Assembly: GCA_013140715.1 (NCBI GenBank)
Contig: JABFSG010000033.1
Coordinates: forward strand, 1 to 64,000
Direction: 5' to 3'
From: Nitrospiraceae bacterium
Lineage (GTDB): Bacteria > Nitrospirota > Nitrospiria > Nitrospirales > Nitrospiraceae
DNA: 64,000 nucleotides
Part shown: piece after piece, positions 17,032-25,980 of the stretch
How positions within the stretch are numbered: the stretch's first letter is position 1
How the letters are laid out: every line of letters begins with the position of its first letter
Notes under the pieces: model-generated
Told to the model about the DNA's origin: nothing
What the model saw: only the letters and a program-made list of their open reading frames with translations
Databases searched by the model: none
Program-made: the position numbers and the translations under genes

Positions 17032-17925
17032 TCAAAACCACATGCGAACGCCTGCCACGAAGCGAATCTGACTCGGGTTTCCGCCTTCTTCGCGCACGAG
17101 TGTAGCCGTTTCGCCAAAACTCCTATCGAGAGAGATACCGACGTAGGGGGCAAATCCCCGTCGAATTTCGTAACGTAACCGAAACCCTAATTCCAGGTTA
17201 TTGAGGCCCGAACCGGTTGAGAATTTCTCGACTCGTTGTACGGCGGCGTTGGTCTCGAAGCGGGTCTGGACGATCAACCGTTGCGTCAGCAACATATCCT
17301 TGTTAAACGAGAGTCGTGCGGACAGGGCGCCGTTCTGATCGATAAACAAGGAGGACTCGAATTCGTAGTTGTACGGGACAAGTCCTTCGATTCCGATCAC
17401 TCCCAGACTTCGCGTCACATTACTGCCCTTGAAGGACTGAGTTTCGACGCGACCGCCCATTTGCAGATCGTAGTACTTCTGGATGAACCGCCCATACAGA
17501 AGCTGGAAATCGACGTCGTAGTCTGCCTTAAAAGCCGTATCCCTCTGTCCTTCGCTTTTGAACCAGAGTCGATTGTAGTCCCCGCCGTACCAGCCCTCGA
17601 CGTCCCACCGGTAGTCGTCGTTCCCTTGGCTCCCACCTATTCTCGGACGATATTCAAGAACGTCGACGAGAGTGAAGAGACGGTGTGCCTGATCGTGGAC
17701 GGGAGGAGGCCAGACGCCCGGCGAGGCAAACGGAGGGAAAACGCCGGCTGCAGCCTTTCCGTCTTCCACCTTCTCAATCTCTGTTGACGCGATTGGAGCC
17801 TTAAGGGATCCACTCGAAGATTGGCCAGCAATGACCGTCGTTGCCATGCCTTCGCCTGACAAGAGGGTCAGAGTCATTGCGAAGAGACTTACAGAAAATC
17901 TGAGAGATGCGCCTGTCCCGTTCAT
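17032..17925 (-). CDS. copB: copper resistance protein B (outer-membrane beta-barrel)
   Basis: 297 residues. After a signal region comes the CopB/PcoB barrel: HRLFTLVDVLEYRP, then WDVEGWYGGDYNRLWFKSEG, alternating strands and the typical last strand (IRFVAGVRMWF) ending in phenylalanine as outer-membrane barrels do. It overlaps copA by 4 nt (ATGA), the classic copAB arrangement. The N-terminus is short and lacks the Met/His-rich repeats of the Pseudomonas protein. Confidence 0.9.
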   Translation of the reverse strand: MNGTGASLRFSVSLFAMTLTLLSGEGMATTVIAGQSSSGSLKAPIASTEIEKVEDGKAAAGVFPPFASPGVWPPPVHDQAHRLFTLVDVLEYRPRIGGSQGNDDYRWDVEGWYGGDYNRLWFKSEGQRDTAFKADYDVDFQLLYGRFIQKYYDLQMGGRVETQSFKGSNVTRSLGVIGIEGLVPYNYEFESSLFIDQNGALSARLSFNKDMLLTQRLIVQTRFETNAAVQRVEKFSTGSGLNNLELGFRLRYEIRRGFAPYVGISLDRSFGETATLVREEGGNPSQIRFVAGVRMWF

Positions 17926-19808
17926 TGTTCCGACACTTCAACGACCCGGAACATTCCGGCCTCCATATGAAGGAGTAGATGACAATGAAACGCCCAATGC
18001 CCTGGCGCGTCTGCCGTGACGGCGACAGACAACCGCTCTGCCGGCTTGACGATGACCGTGTGTTTACGGGGAAGGTACGCCCTCGTCCCGTTTTCCAGGT
18101 GCATCCACATGCCGTGCAAGTGGAGCGGATGCTCCATCATCGTGTCGTTCACAAAGGTCAATCGCACTCGCTCGCCATAGCGTATGTGGATCGGCTCGCG
18201 GGCTTCTGAATACTTCTTCCCATCGAACGACCACATATAGCGCTCCATGTGGCCCGTGAGGTGGATTTCAATCTCCCGCTCCGGCTCACGTTGATCTGGA
18301 TAGGGCGCCAGACTTCTCAAATCGGTATAGAGCAGCACCCGGCGACCACTGGATTCCAACCCTCTTCCTGGTTCCCCCATCCGATTCTGCGAAAACTCAG
18401 CGACCATTTGATTGCCTGGCCCATGATCGTCGGGGCCATGCTTGACCGGCTCAGCGCCAGGGATCTTCGACCGGCGTGGTTCGCCCGCATCAACCGCCGG
18501 TATATCCGGCATATCTTGTCTGTGCTGTAGGCCTGAACCATGCTCCGTGTGCTGGCTCTTCTGATTAGCATCACCCCCTTTCACGTTCGCCGTATTACCG
18601 GACGGGTCCATAGCGGGTATTGTCGTGTGAGCATGGGGATCTTTCATGTCTCCCATGTCCATGCCCTCCTCCATGCTCATGCCCATGTCTTCCATGGTCC
18701 GAAGCGGTCTCGTCCGGCGGTCAGGGATCTCTCCACTCATGCCCGGGCGAGGCACGAGGGTGCCGCGCGTATAACCGCTACGATCCATGGTCTCGGCAAA
18801 GATGGTGTAGGCGCGGTCTTCGACTGGCTCGACGATCACATCGTAGGTCTCTGCCACTCCCATGCGAAGTTCATCCACCACGACCGGTTGGACGTTCTGC
18901 CCATCGGCCTGCACCACCGTCATCTTGAGACCAGGGATGCGCAGGTCGAAGAAGGTCATACTGGCTGCGTTGATCAATCGTAGACGCACCCGGTCGCCGT
19001 GACGAAACAGCCCGGTCCAGTTGCCCACGGGCGATAAGCCGTTCATCAGATAGGTAAAGGTGTAGCCGGTGACATCCGCGAAGTCGGTCGGGTCCATCCG
19101 CATCTGATCCCACATCAAGTAGTTTTGTATCGCCGGCCAGAGGCCTATACGCTTCACGTCGGCGAAGAACTCGCCGGCCGCACGCTTCTGGAAGTTGTAA
19201 TAGCCCCCTTGCTTTTTGAGATTGGAGAGCAGGGTTTCCGGCGACTCGAAGCTCCAATCGGAGAGCATCACCACATAATCGCGTTCGTACTGAAACGGCT
19301 CCGGTTCGATGGGATCGATAATCATCGGCGCATACATGCCCTGCATCTCCTGACCGCCTGAGTGACTATGAAACCAATAGGTGCCGCTCTGGCGCACCGG
19401 GAACTGATAGGTAAAGGTGGTGCCCGCCTCGATGCCGGCGAAGCTGACGCCTGGCACACCGTCCACGGCAGGAGGTAAAAGCAACCCATGCCAGTGAATC
19501 GACGATCGTTCTTTCAGGCGGTTCGTGACGCGCAGCGTCGCCTGTTGCCCTTCCTTCAGACGAATCACGGGCCCCGGTATCATCCCATTGATCGTGAGAG
19601 CAGGCGCGGTTCGCCCGTCAAGACTGAACAACTGCTCGCTGATCGTCAGATCGATGACGTCTCCGCTTAGCGCGGTCTGTGAACTGGGATCGAGGGTGGT
19701 GTTTGTCAAGGCATCGGCGGCGTGGACAAGCAGTTCCACCGCTGCCAGCAGGCTCAGCGCTACGACGCGATTCAGCAGAGAATGTCGAGAAAGAAGCTCG
19801 TATTTCAT
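17922..19808 (-). CDS. copA: periplasmic multicopper oxidase, CopA type
   Basis: About 628 residues from the ATG at 19808, preceded by CGAAAGG. Three cupredoxin domains with ligand motifs SIHWHG, WFHSHSG, HPLHLHGMW and HCHLLLHMEAGMF supply all type 1, 2 and 3 copper sites. A Met-rich insertion (MEDMGMSMEEGMDMGDMKD) lies near the middle, followed by a His/Asp/Gly-rich linker. It should oxidise Cu(I) in the periplasm. Unlike most CopA/PcoA proteins the leader (MKYELLSRHSLLNRV...) has no twin arginine, so Sec export is suggested. Coupled to copB by a 4-nt overlap. Confidence 0.93.
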   Translation of the reverse strand: MKYELLSRHSLLNRVVALSLLAAVELLVHAADALTNTTLDPSSQTALSGDVIDLTISEQLFSLDGRTAPALTINGMIPGPVIRLKEGQQATLRVTNRLKERSSIHWHGLLLPPAVDGVPGVSFAGIEAGTTFTYQFPVRQSGTYWFHSHSGGQEMQGMYAPMIIDPIEPEPFQYERDYVVMLSDWSFESPETLLSNLKKQGGYYNFQKRAAGEFFADVKRIGLWPAIQNYLMWDQMRMDPTDFADVTGYTFTYLMNGLSPVGNWTGLFRHGDRVRLRLINAASMTFFDLRIPGLKMTVVQADGQNVQPVVVDELRMGVAETYDVIVEPVEDRAYTIFAETMDRSGYTRGTLVPRPGMSGEIPDRRTRPLRTMEDMGMSMEEGMDMGDMKDPHAHTTIPAMDPSGNTANVKGGDANQKSQHTEHGSGLQHRQDMPDIPAVDAGEPRRSKIPGAEPVKHGPDDHGPGNQMVAEFSQNRMGEPGRGLESSGRRVLLYTDLRSLAPYPDQREPEREIEIHLTGHMERYMWSFDGKKYSEAREPIHIRYGERVRLTFVNDTMMEHPLHLHGMWMHLENGTRAYLPRKHTVIVKPAERLSVAVTADAPGHWAFHCHLLLHMEAGMFRVVEVSEQ

Positions 19809-20041
19809 GGTACGACCTTTCGTCTTGGAGCACTCCATAGTCCCTTGCTTCTGCGCATCGGATTTTCGCAGACCGTCATATGCGCATAGAGATATTCATC
19901 GAACATGACGTACACACCCCGCTATCGAAGCCGGTCGTCAGCCTTTCCCGCCGAGCCGTTGACAAGGCTACGCGAGATGTAACTCGCTACAACGGGAGGG
20001 TTACGTGCCCGCTGCAATTCCCGAAGAAAATGAGAAAAGGA

Positions 20042-20362
20042 TTAGGAGATGAGGCGCGGAGGATGAAATGGTGCTCGAAGGGCTACCAACGCAAGTGACA
20101 CGAGGAGCATGAATGCGGCCGAACCAAGGAAGGTCAAAAGAAAGATCGCCACAGGTAAGTCAATCGATCCCATGCAAGTCGCACACGAAACAGACGCATC
20201 GTGATGGAGGTGGCCGCTACTGTGAGAGAGGCTGCCCATAAGGGGAACCATACACAACAACAGGAGAGCGAGAAATCCTATGAGAAGCACCTTGAGCATG
20301 GAATTGAATGATACTCTGTACCCATAAAAAATCAATCCCAAATGTGTTGGCTCTCTCGACAT
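20042..20362 (-). CDS. small membrane protein with CxxC and His-rich loop
   Basis: 106 residues, not recognised. Two hydrophobic segments (MLKVLLIGFLALLLLCMVPL and LPVAIFLLTFLGSAAFMLLV) flank a periplasm-facing loop with SSGHLHHD and CATCMG, which could bind copper. The start at 20362 has AGGA at a suitable distance; a shorter start at 20299 is possible. It lies in the copper island upstream of copA on the same strand, so a copper-related role is inferred. Confidence 0.6.
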   Translation of the reverse strand: MSREPTHLGLIFYGYRVSFNSMLKVLLIGFLALLLLCMVPLMGSLSHSSGHLHHDASVSCATCMGSIDLPVAIFLLTFLGSAAFMLLVSLALVALRAPFHPPRLIS

Positions 20363-20633
20363 AGGCTGTCCTAACACTCACGTCGAGAGTAAGCCCTGAC
20401 AGGATGCTGTATTCGCGCCCTCACCAGGGTTCGAGCACGTCCTCTGGTCAAATCGACTGGGGCCTTCCAAGTGGTGGGAAACGCTAAGTACAGGTAGCAG
20501 TTCCAGCATCTGACGGTGAAGCCGTGTGTCTGGTCATGTGCCACGAGTTCCTCTCAATCCGTATCTGACAGAGCATTCACCTCCGCAGGCACGGATGATC
20601 CACCGATTGTGTGCTGTCCCTCTACGCACGTTC
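20363..20633. other. gap without a recognised gene
   Basis: About 270 nt. CAGGATGC at 20401-20408 resembles the end motif of the H and F repeats. A minus-strand frame could encode a ~58-residue peptide with CWNC, but I do not recognise it. Confidence 0.4.
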
Positions 20634-20996
20634 TCACGAACGACCCGTCATCTCGCGATGAGTGCGTGCCATCATCTCGGCCTCATCGGCCGCCTTGGCG
20701 TAGCTTGCTGCGAGGGCTTGGCAGTGCTGGATCAACACGAAATTGGCGGCGGCAGCCCCAGGCGTACTCGGTCCTTGAACCTTCTGATACTGCTCTGCCA
20801 TCGCCATCATGTCCTTCGTGCGTTTTCTGAGATGGGCGGCCTCCTTCACATACCAGGTTTCCAGCCCCACATGGTCATTCTTGGCAACAAGGTCTTGAGG
20901 CACACTGTCAATATCAGAAGGGACCGTGCATGCGACGATTCCCACCATCATCAGAGCCGCGACAACGCCTTTAACCAGGTTTCCATTCTTCGTCAT
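20634..20996 (-). CDS. small lipoprotein of the copper island
   Basis: 120 residues. The start MTKNGNLVKG gives a lipoprotein signal with lipobox GIVAC (cysteine ~22). The mature part is helical: DHVGLETWYVKEAAHLRKRT, MMAMAEQYQK and a C-terminal HCQALAASYAKAADEAEMMA. The family is unnamed to me. A C-terminal paralogue fragment occurs at 22009-22155, so the family is present twice in this island. Probably a periplasmic accessory of metal handling (inference from context). Confidence 0.7.
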   Translation of the reverse strand: MTKNGNLVKGVVAALMMVGIVACTVPSDIDSVPQDLVAKNDHVGLETWYVKEAAHLRKRTKDMMAMAEQYQKVQGPSTPGAAAANFVLIQHCQALAASYAKAADEAEMMARTHREMTGRS

Positions 20997-21152
20997 AGAT
21001 TTACCCTTCTCTAGTTCTGGCACATTTAGCCAGGCGCCATTTGATGGTCACGGATCTGATCACTTTCCACCCAACGCTCCTCGAAGATGGACTGTGCCTT
21101 CCAGAACGGCTTCTCACAGGTCGTGGGCTGCCGTCATGCGACCTTCGTGACT

Positions 21153-21617
21153 TCACGGCACCGTCATGAATACTTTCGAGGTGCTGCCATCCGCGACGAT
21201 CTCATGGATCGCGACCGGATTGGAGCGTGGCCCAGGCATACCGGGCAGGTTAGCCGGCATCCCCGGAATGGAAATGCCGATCATCTTCGGTCGCTCAGCC
21301 AGGAGCTTGCGGATCGCATCAATCGGTACGTGGCCGATCACGACATAGCCATCGATGAATGAGGTATGACAGCCCTCCAGAGCCTCCGGCACGCCGGCCT
21401 TCTGGTCGATCGCGTGCAGATCGCGGACCGGTTTGACCTCCACCGTGAAGCCCTGCTTCTCGAGAAATTTCACATAGCCCTCGCAGCAGGTGCATTGCAG
21501 ATTCTTGTAGAGCGTGACCATCGTCTGCGCGGCGAAAGCCTGGGTGGACAGAAGCGCCATCAGGAGCGCTGCCAGCAGCGCGGTGCTGCGTCGAACCTTG
21601 AACATTGTGTTGCGCAT
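21153..21617 (-). CDS. DUF411 metal-binding protein
   Basis: About 154 residues. The start at 21617 is set by GAGGAG eight nt upstream and gives a signal peptide (TALLAALLMALLSTQAFA). The mature domain is DUF411: MVTLYKNLQCTCCEGYVKFL with the CxCC site and CHTSFIDGYVVIGHVP with the second conserved cysteine. DUF411 proteins are periplasmic and recur in copper/silver resistance clusters. The C-terminus (RSNPVAIHEIVADGSTSKVF) is an extension beyond the usual domain end. Confidence 0.85.
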   Translation of the reverse strand: MRNTMFKVRRSTALLAALLMALLSTQAFAAQTMVTLYKNLQCTCCEGYVKFLEKQGFTVEVKPVRDLHAIDQKAGVPEALEGCHTSFIDGYVVIGHVPIDAIRKLLAERPKMIGISIPGMPANLPGMPGPRSNPVAIHEIVADGSTSKVFMTVP

Positions 21618-21648
21618 GTCGATTCTCCTCATACGATATGGTAACGCG

Positions 21649-21792
21649 TCAGCTGACACGAATTACGGCCATCATGCCGCTCTCCTGGTGATCGGTCGTA
21701 TAACAATGTCGCTTCCAGTCGCCCGGATTGTCTGCGGCAAAGGCGATGTCCGAAGTTTCATTGGGCTCCACCAAAGTTCTTGTCGGACCTGC
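21649..21792 (-). pseudogene. C-terminal remnant of a multicopper oxidase
   Basis: A minus-strand frame between an upstream TGA and the TGA at 21649-21651 reads AGPTRTLVEPNETSD..., then DIAFAADNPGDWKRHC..., ending HQESGMMAVIRVS. This is the last ~47 residues of a multicopper oxidase (usual form NPGDWMxHCHxxxHxxxGMM). The copper motif is damaged: HCH has become HCY. Nothing resembling the rest of the enzyme lies upstream, and the reading frame is closed. It is a second, decayed oxidase of a type different from the intact copA at 17922. Confidence 0.75.
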
Positions 21793-22008
21793 TCAAGTTC
21801 ACTGTTGCCCAGGCCAACTGAGTCGAGCAGATCGAGTCCGCTCGACTCACCTCTGTCTTGTTCAGCAGCAGTGATACCGGAAAGACGGGGAGTTGAGTCG
21901 ACGACGTCGTCGACACGCACGTCCTTGTGCGGAGGAGCCAGCCCCCCATCCATCCACCGCTCACTTCCTTGCGGATCTGCATTAACTAATCCAGAACCCT
22001 CGCTTCTT

Positions 22009-22155
22009 CTACTTCACAATGGCGCGATGCCCCTTGGCCAATTGGTCGGATGCTTCACCTACCTTCGTATACATGGCAATAAGTGCATCACAGTGCTGAC
22101 GAAAACTCTGCCGAGAAATGTTAGACTGTAAGGATCTGAGCCCGATTACTCGCAT
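22009..22155 (-). CDS. 48-residue ORF, paralogue fragment of the island lipoprotein
   Basis: Starts with the ATG of TGATG, sharing one base with the stop of the SHOCT-protein gene, and ends at TAG 22009-22011. The second half (QHCDALIAMYTKVGEASDQL, then AKGHRAIVK) matches the C-terminus of the lipoprotein at 20634 (QHCQALAASYAKAADEAEMM). The first ~20 residues are not similar and no lipobox is present. It is either a truncated paralogue or a translated remnant. The space 21793-22008 shows no gene. Confidence 0.5.
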   Translation of the reverse strand: MRVIGLRSLQSNISRQSFRQHCDALIAMYTKVGEASDQLAKGHRAIVK

Positions 22156-22613
22156 CAGCGTTTCTCAATAATCCTTTTCTTCTGGAATCGGAACTCTTCT
22201 TCCGCGATGACGCCGGTGTCTTTCAGGTCCTTCCATTTCATGAGTTCGGTGTAGAGATCGACTGGTTCCTTTGTCCGAACATCCTGCTTCACGATCTGAT
22301 CGCTTTCCTGGCGACCCATTGGCGTTTGTGGACTGCCAAGGTCGCCGCTTGTCCCGTAGGACTCGACCCGCCCATCGATAAGCCGTACCACATAGGGGCG
22401 CATAATTCCGTTCAGTGTCTGATTTTCTGTGTCACACACAGAGTAGTTGAGATACTGGGAGCTACCGTGTGTGCTGATACTGACCGGAGCGCCCATTACG
22501 GCTACGACTTCTTGCTTGGACATGCCATAGTTCACCCCGCTAGTCCGTCCTGCCTTCGCAAAACAGCCTGACAAGAGCACGCTGACAATTGCTATCCCAA
22601 TCAAGGATTTCAT
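22155..22613 (-). CDS. lipoprotein with BamE/SmpA-like and SHOCT-like regions
   Basis: 152 residues. The start at 22613 follows GGAGGGAG and gives a lipoprotein signal (GIAIVSVLLSGC). Residues ~25-90 have the SmpA/BamE-type pattern (NYGMSKQEVVAVMGAPVSIS, then RPYVVRLIDGRVESYG); the last ~35 residues form a SHOCT-type helical hairpin (MKWKDLKDTGVIAEEEFRFQ). Its place between cusA and the DUF411 gene suggests a role in the copper island, but a structural envelope role is equally possible. Confidence 0.75.
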   Translation of the reverse strand: MKSLIGIAIVSVLLSGCFAKAGRTSGVNYGMSKQEVVAVMGAPVSISTHGSSQYLNYSVCDTENQTLNGIMRPYVVRLIDGRVESYGTSGDLGSPQTPMGRQESDQIVKQDVRTKEPVDLYTELMKWKDLKDTGVIAEEEFRFQKKRIIEKR

Positions 22614-22776
22614 GGCTCCCTCCATTGTTATTAGTGGGCTGCTTTCTCCACTCAGTTTTCCCGGGTTTCGGCGAGTGTTTCGTCACCTTCTTCCTCTGCA
22701 TGATTTGTAAATATGTACGAGTGGCCCCATCACTCCGACTGCTGATTCAACCTGTCTGCTATTCTGCTCACCGCGC

Positions 22777-25700
22777 TCATGTGTCTTGCCTCCCGGACAC
22801 GCTGGTGCTTTCCTGCTCTGGCAGAGAAGGGTCAGTACTGGTGAGTGGGGACGGAGCCCCGCCGGACACAGACCACCCGCGCCAGAGGGCATAGAGCACG
22901 GGAATCACCACCAGCGTCAGGATGGTCGAACTCACCATCCCGCCGATCATCGGGGCAGCAATCCGTTTCATCACGTCGGCACCTGTGCCGGTGGTCCACA
23001 TAATGGGGAGCAAGCCGCCCATAATCGCCGCGACCGTCATCATCTTGGGTCGTACCCGCTGAACCGCGCCCTCCATAATGGCTTCCCGCAGGTCTTGCGC
23101 CGTCGTCATGCGACCTTCGCGTACCCGCCGCTCATAGGCCTCGTCGAGATAGACGAGCATAACCACACCCGTCTCTGCCGCCACGCCGGCCAGGGCGATG
23201 ATGCCGACCCAGACCGCCACGCTCAGGTTGTAGCCCAGATAGTCGAGATACCAGATGGCCCCAATCGCGGCGAAGGGAACGGACAGGAGGACGATCAGCG
23301 ATTTCGCCAACGAACCGAAGTTGAGGTAGAGCAGCAAGAGAATGATGCCAATGGTGACAGGGACGACCAGCTTTAGTCGCTCTTCGGCCCGCACCAGATG
23401 TTCGTATTGACCGGTCCAGATCAGCCGATAGCCGGAAGGTAATGTCACCCGGTCTTGCACCGCTCGTTGGGCGTCTTGGACATAGCCGCGAAGATCGCGG
23501 CCGCTGACCGAAACCGAAACCAACCCGGCCAGCGCTCCCGCTTCATCCGCGATCGACGGCGGCCCTTGAGTAATGACCATCTCCGCGATTTGTCCGAGTG
23601 GAATCTGCGTGCCGCTTGGCGTGGGAATCAGCACCCTCTTGAGCCGGTCTGGGTCATCGCGCAATTCGCGCTTGTAGCGGACATTCACCGAATAGCGCTC
23701 GCGTCCCTCGACCGTGGTCGTCACAGTCTCGCCGCCGATGGCTGTGGTGATCACCGCTTGCACATCTCCCACCGTGAGACCATAACGGGCCGCTTCGCGC
23801 CGGTTGACGATCAGATCCAGGTAATAGCCTTCATTCAACCGTTCGGCAAACGCGCTTTTTGTGCCAGGCACGTTTGCCAAGACTTGCTCGATCTCCAAAC
23901 CGATCTTCTCAATGGTCTTCAGATCCGGCCCCAGGACTTTGATGCCGACTGGGCTTCGCACACCGGTCGTGATCATCTCGGTGCGGGTTTGAATCGGCAT
24001 CCACCAGATGTTCGGAAAGCCGGGAATGCGCAGCTTCGCGTCCATTTCATCCAGCAACCGATCCCAGGTCATACCGGGTCGCCATTGCGATTCCGGTTTG
24101 AGGGTGACCGTGATTTCTGCCATTCCGACAAATGCCGGATCGGTGGCAGTCGGGGCTTTCCCCATTTTGCCGAACACCCGTTCTACTTCAGGGAAGGTCG
24201 TGAGCAACTGATCCTGGACCTGCAAGACCTTGGCAGATTCAGGAATCGAAAGGCCTGGAACGGTGGTCGGCATGTAGAGAATGGTCCCCTCATTCAGCGG
24301 TGGCATGAATTCTGCGCCGAGGCGGGAAAAGATCGGCACCGTAAGCCCCACGACCACCACCGCCAATCCGAGCGTCAGCCACCGAACGCGCAGGGCGCCG
24401 GCGATGATCGGTCGATACAGTGTGACCAACAGCCAATTCAACGGATTCTTGGTCTCCGCTCGGATGCGCCCTCTGATGAGCAGGACCATCAGGACAGGCG
24501 CCAGGGTCACAGACAGGGCTGTGGCAAACAGCATCGAGAAGGTCTTGGTGTAGGCCAGGGGCGTAAACAATCGGCCTTCCTGCGCTTCCAGCGCGAAGAT
24601 CGGCAGGAACGATACGGCGATCACCAGCAACGAGAAGAATAAAGGACGGCCGACTTCTTTGGCCGCCGCGATGATCGTCTCGATCCGGTTTGCAGTCGGA
24701 GCTTGTTCCAACCGCTTGTGTGCGTTCTCCACCATGACGATGGCCGCATCCACCATCGCGCCGATGGCAATGGCGATGCCGCCGAGCGACATGATACTGG
24801 AGGTGATATGCAAGTAGGCCATCGGGATGAAGGCCAGTAACACCGCCACGGGCAGGATGAGAATCGCCACCAGAGCGCTGCGCAGGTGAAACAGAAAGAC
24901 AATCGCGACTAGGCTGACGATGAGGCTCTCCTCCACGAGCTTCTCACGGAGTACGGCAATGGCTCGATGAATCAAATCGGATCGGTCATAGGTGGGCACG
25001 ATGTGGACGCCCTTCGGCAAGGCCGGCGTAATCTCATTCAGCCTGGCTTTAATCCGCTCGATCACGGAGAGTGCATTCTCTCCGGCCCTCATGATGACGA
25101 TGCCGCCGACCGTTTGGCCCTTGCCGTCCAACTCGGCGACACCCCGGCGTTGGTCCGGTCCGATGTGGACATGGGCAATATCCCGGATCAAGATGGGCGT
25201 GCCGCGCCCATCTGTTCCGACCGGGATCAGCTCGATGTCATCGACCGAGCGCAGGTAGCCTCTCCCTCGAATCACATATTCCGTGCCGGCCATTTCCAAG
25301 ACACGGCCGCTCACCTCCGCATTGCTGTTCCGGACCGCCTCGATGATCGTCTTGATCGGCAACCGATAAGCAGCCAGCGTGTTCGGATCCACTTCGATTT
25401 GATACTGCTTGACGAACCCGCCGACCGCCGACACTTCTGCCACACCTGGCACGCTTTCCAGCTGAAAGCGCAGGTACCAATCTTGAAAACTGCGGAGCTG
25501 CGCCAGGTCGTGCGCGCCGGACTCATCGACCAGCGCATACTGATAGATCCATCCGACACCAGTCGCGTCGGGACCGAGCGTCGGCGAGACGCCGGAGGGC
25601 AACTTCCCCGCCAGCTTCTGCATGTATTCCAGCACACGACTCCTAGCCCAGTACAAGTCCGTCCGGTCTTCGAAGATCACATACACATAAGAGACCCCGT

Positions 25701-25962
25701 ATTCCGAGACCCCCCTCACCCGTTTGACTTTCGGTCCTGCAAGCAGGGACGTGACGATCGGATACGTCACCTGATCTTCGATCAATGTGGGACTGCGCCC
25801 CTGCCACTCCGTGTAAATAGTCACTTGGACATCGGACAGGTCAGGAACCGCATCCAGTGGAACCTGAAATCCCGCCCACAGACCCCAGCTTGCCAACAGC
25901 AGCACGCAGAGGATGACCAGGATCGGATTGCGAGCGCTTCCGTCAATGAGTCGTGCAAGCAT
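22777..25962 (-). CDS. cusA: Cu(I)/Ag(I) RND efflux pump
   Basis: 1061 residues, normal for heavy-metal RND pumps, with 12 membrane helices and two large periplasmic loops. N-terminal VPLDAVPDLSDVQV and GAMVDAAIVMVENAHKRLE (TM4, with the proton-relay acidic residue) place it in the CusA/CzcA group. RTEMITTGVRSPVGIKV carries the methionine aligned with a Cu/Ag ligand of E. coli CusA, and the pore region is Met-bearing, so monovalent copper/silver is preferred over Zn/Co. The start is 6 nt after the cusB stop, behind a G6/C6 hairpin. The gene is third in the leftward cusC-cusB-cusA order. Confidence 0.93.
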   Translation of the reverse strand: MLARLIDGSARNPILVILCVLLLASWGLWAGFQVPLDAVPDLSDVQVTIYTEWQGRSPTLIEDQVTYPIVTSLLAGPKVKRVRGVSEYGVSYVYVIFEDRTDLYWARSRVLEYMQKLAGKLPSGVSPTLGPDATGVGWIYQYALVDESGAHDLAQLRSFQDWYLRFQLESVPGVAEVSAVGGFVKQYQIEVDPNTLAAYRLPIKTIIEAVRNSNAEVSGRVLEMAGTEYVIRGRGYLRSVDDIELIPVGTDGRGTPILIRDIAHVHIGPDQRRGVAELDGKGQTVGGIVIMRAGENALSVIERIKARLNEITPALPKGVHIVPTYDRSDLIHRAIAVLREKLVEESLIVSLVAIVFLFHLRSALVAILILPVAVLLAFIPMAYLHITSSIMSLGGIAIAIGAMVDAAIVMVENAHKRLEQAPTANRIETIIAAAKEVGRPLFFSLLVIAVSFLPIFALEAQEGRLFTPLAYTKTFSMLFATALSVTLAPVLMVLLIRGRIRAETKNPLNWLLVTLYRPIIAGALRVRWLTLGLAVVVVGLTVPIFSRLGAEFMPPLNEGTILYMPTTVPGLSIPESAKVLQVQDQLLTTFPEVERVFGKMGKAPTATDPAFVGMAEITVTLKPESQWRPGMTWDRLLDEMDAKLRIPGFPNIWWMPIQTRTEMITTGVRSPVGIKVLGPDLKTIEKIGLEIEQVLANVPGTKSAFAERLNEGYYLDLIVNRREAARYGLTVGDVQAVITTAIGGETVTTTVEGRERYSVNVRYKRELRDDPDRLKRVLIPTPSGTQIPLGQIAEMVITQGPPSIADEAGALAGLVSVSVSGRDLRGYVQDAQRAVQDRVTLPSGYRLIWTGQYEHLVRAEERLKLVVPVTIGIILLLLYLNFGSLAKSLIVLLSVPFAAIGAIWYLDYLGYNLSVAVWVGIIALAGVAAETGVVMLVYLDEAYERRVREGRMTTAQDLREAIMEGAVQRVRPKMMTVAAIMGGLLPIMWTTGTGADVMKRIAAPMIGGMVSSTILTLVVIPVLYALWRGWSVSGGAPSPLTSTDPSLPEQESTSVSGRQDT

Positions 25963-25980
25963 GGGGGGTTACATCCCCCC
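25963..25980 (-). promoter_or_regulatory. hairpin masking the cusA start region
   Basis: On the minus strand GGGGGG, loop ATGTAA (which contains the cusB stop TAA), CCCCCC, directly followed by the cusA ATG at 25962. No Shine-Dalgarno is free for cusA other than the G-run inside the stem. A ribosome finishing cusB would open the stem, so strict translational coupling is suggested. Confidence 0.5.

Noticed and set aside
20381-20560. 58-residue minus-strand peptide with CWNC
   Set aside because: A weak GTG start is possible, but I could not relate it to any family and much of it is low-information sequence.
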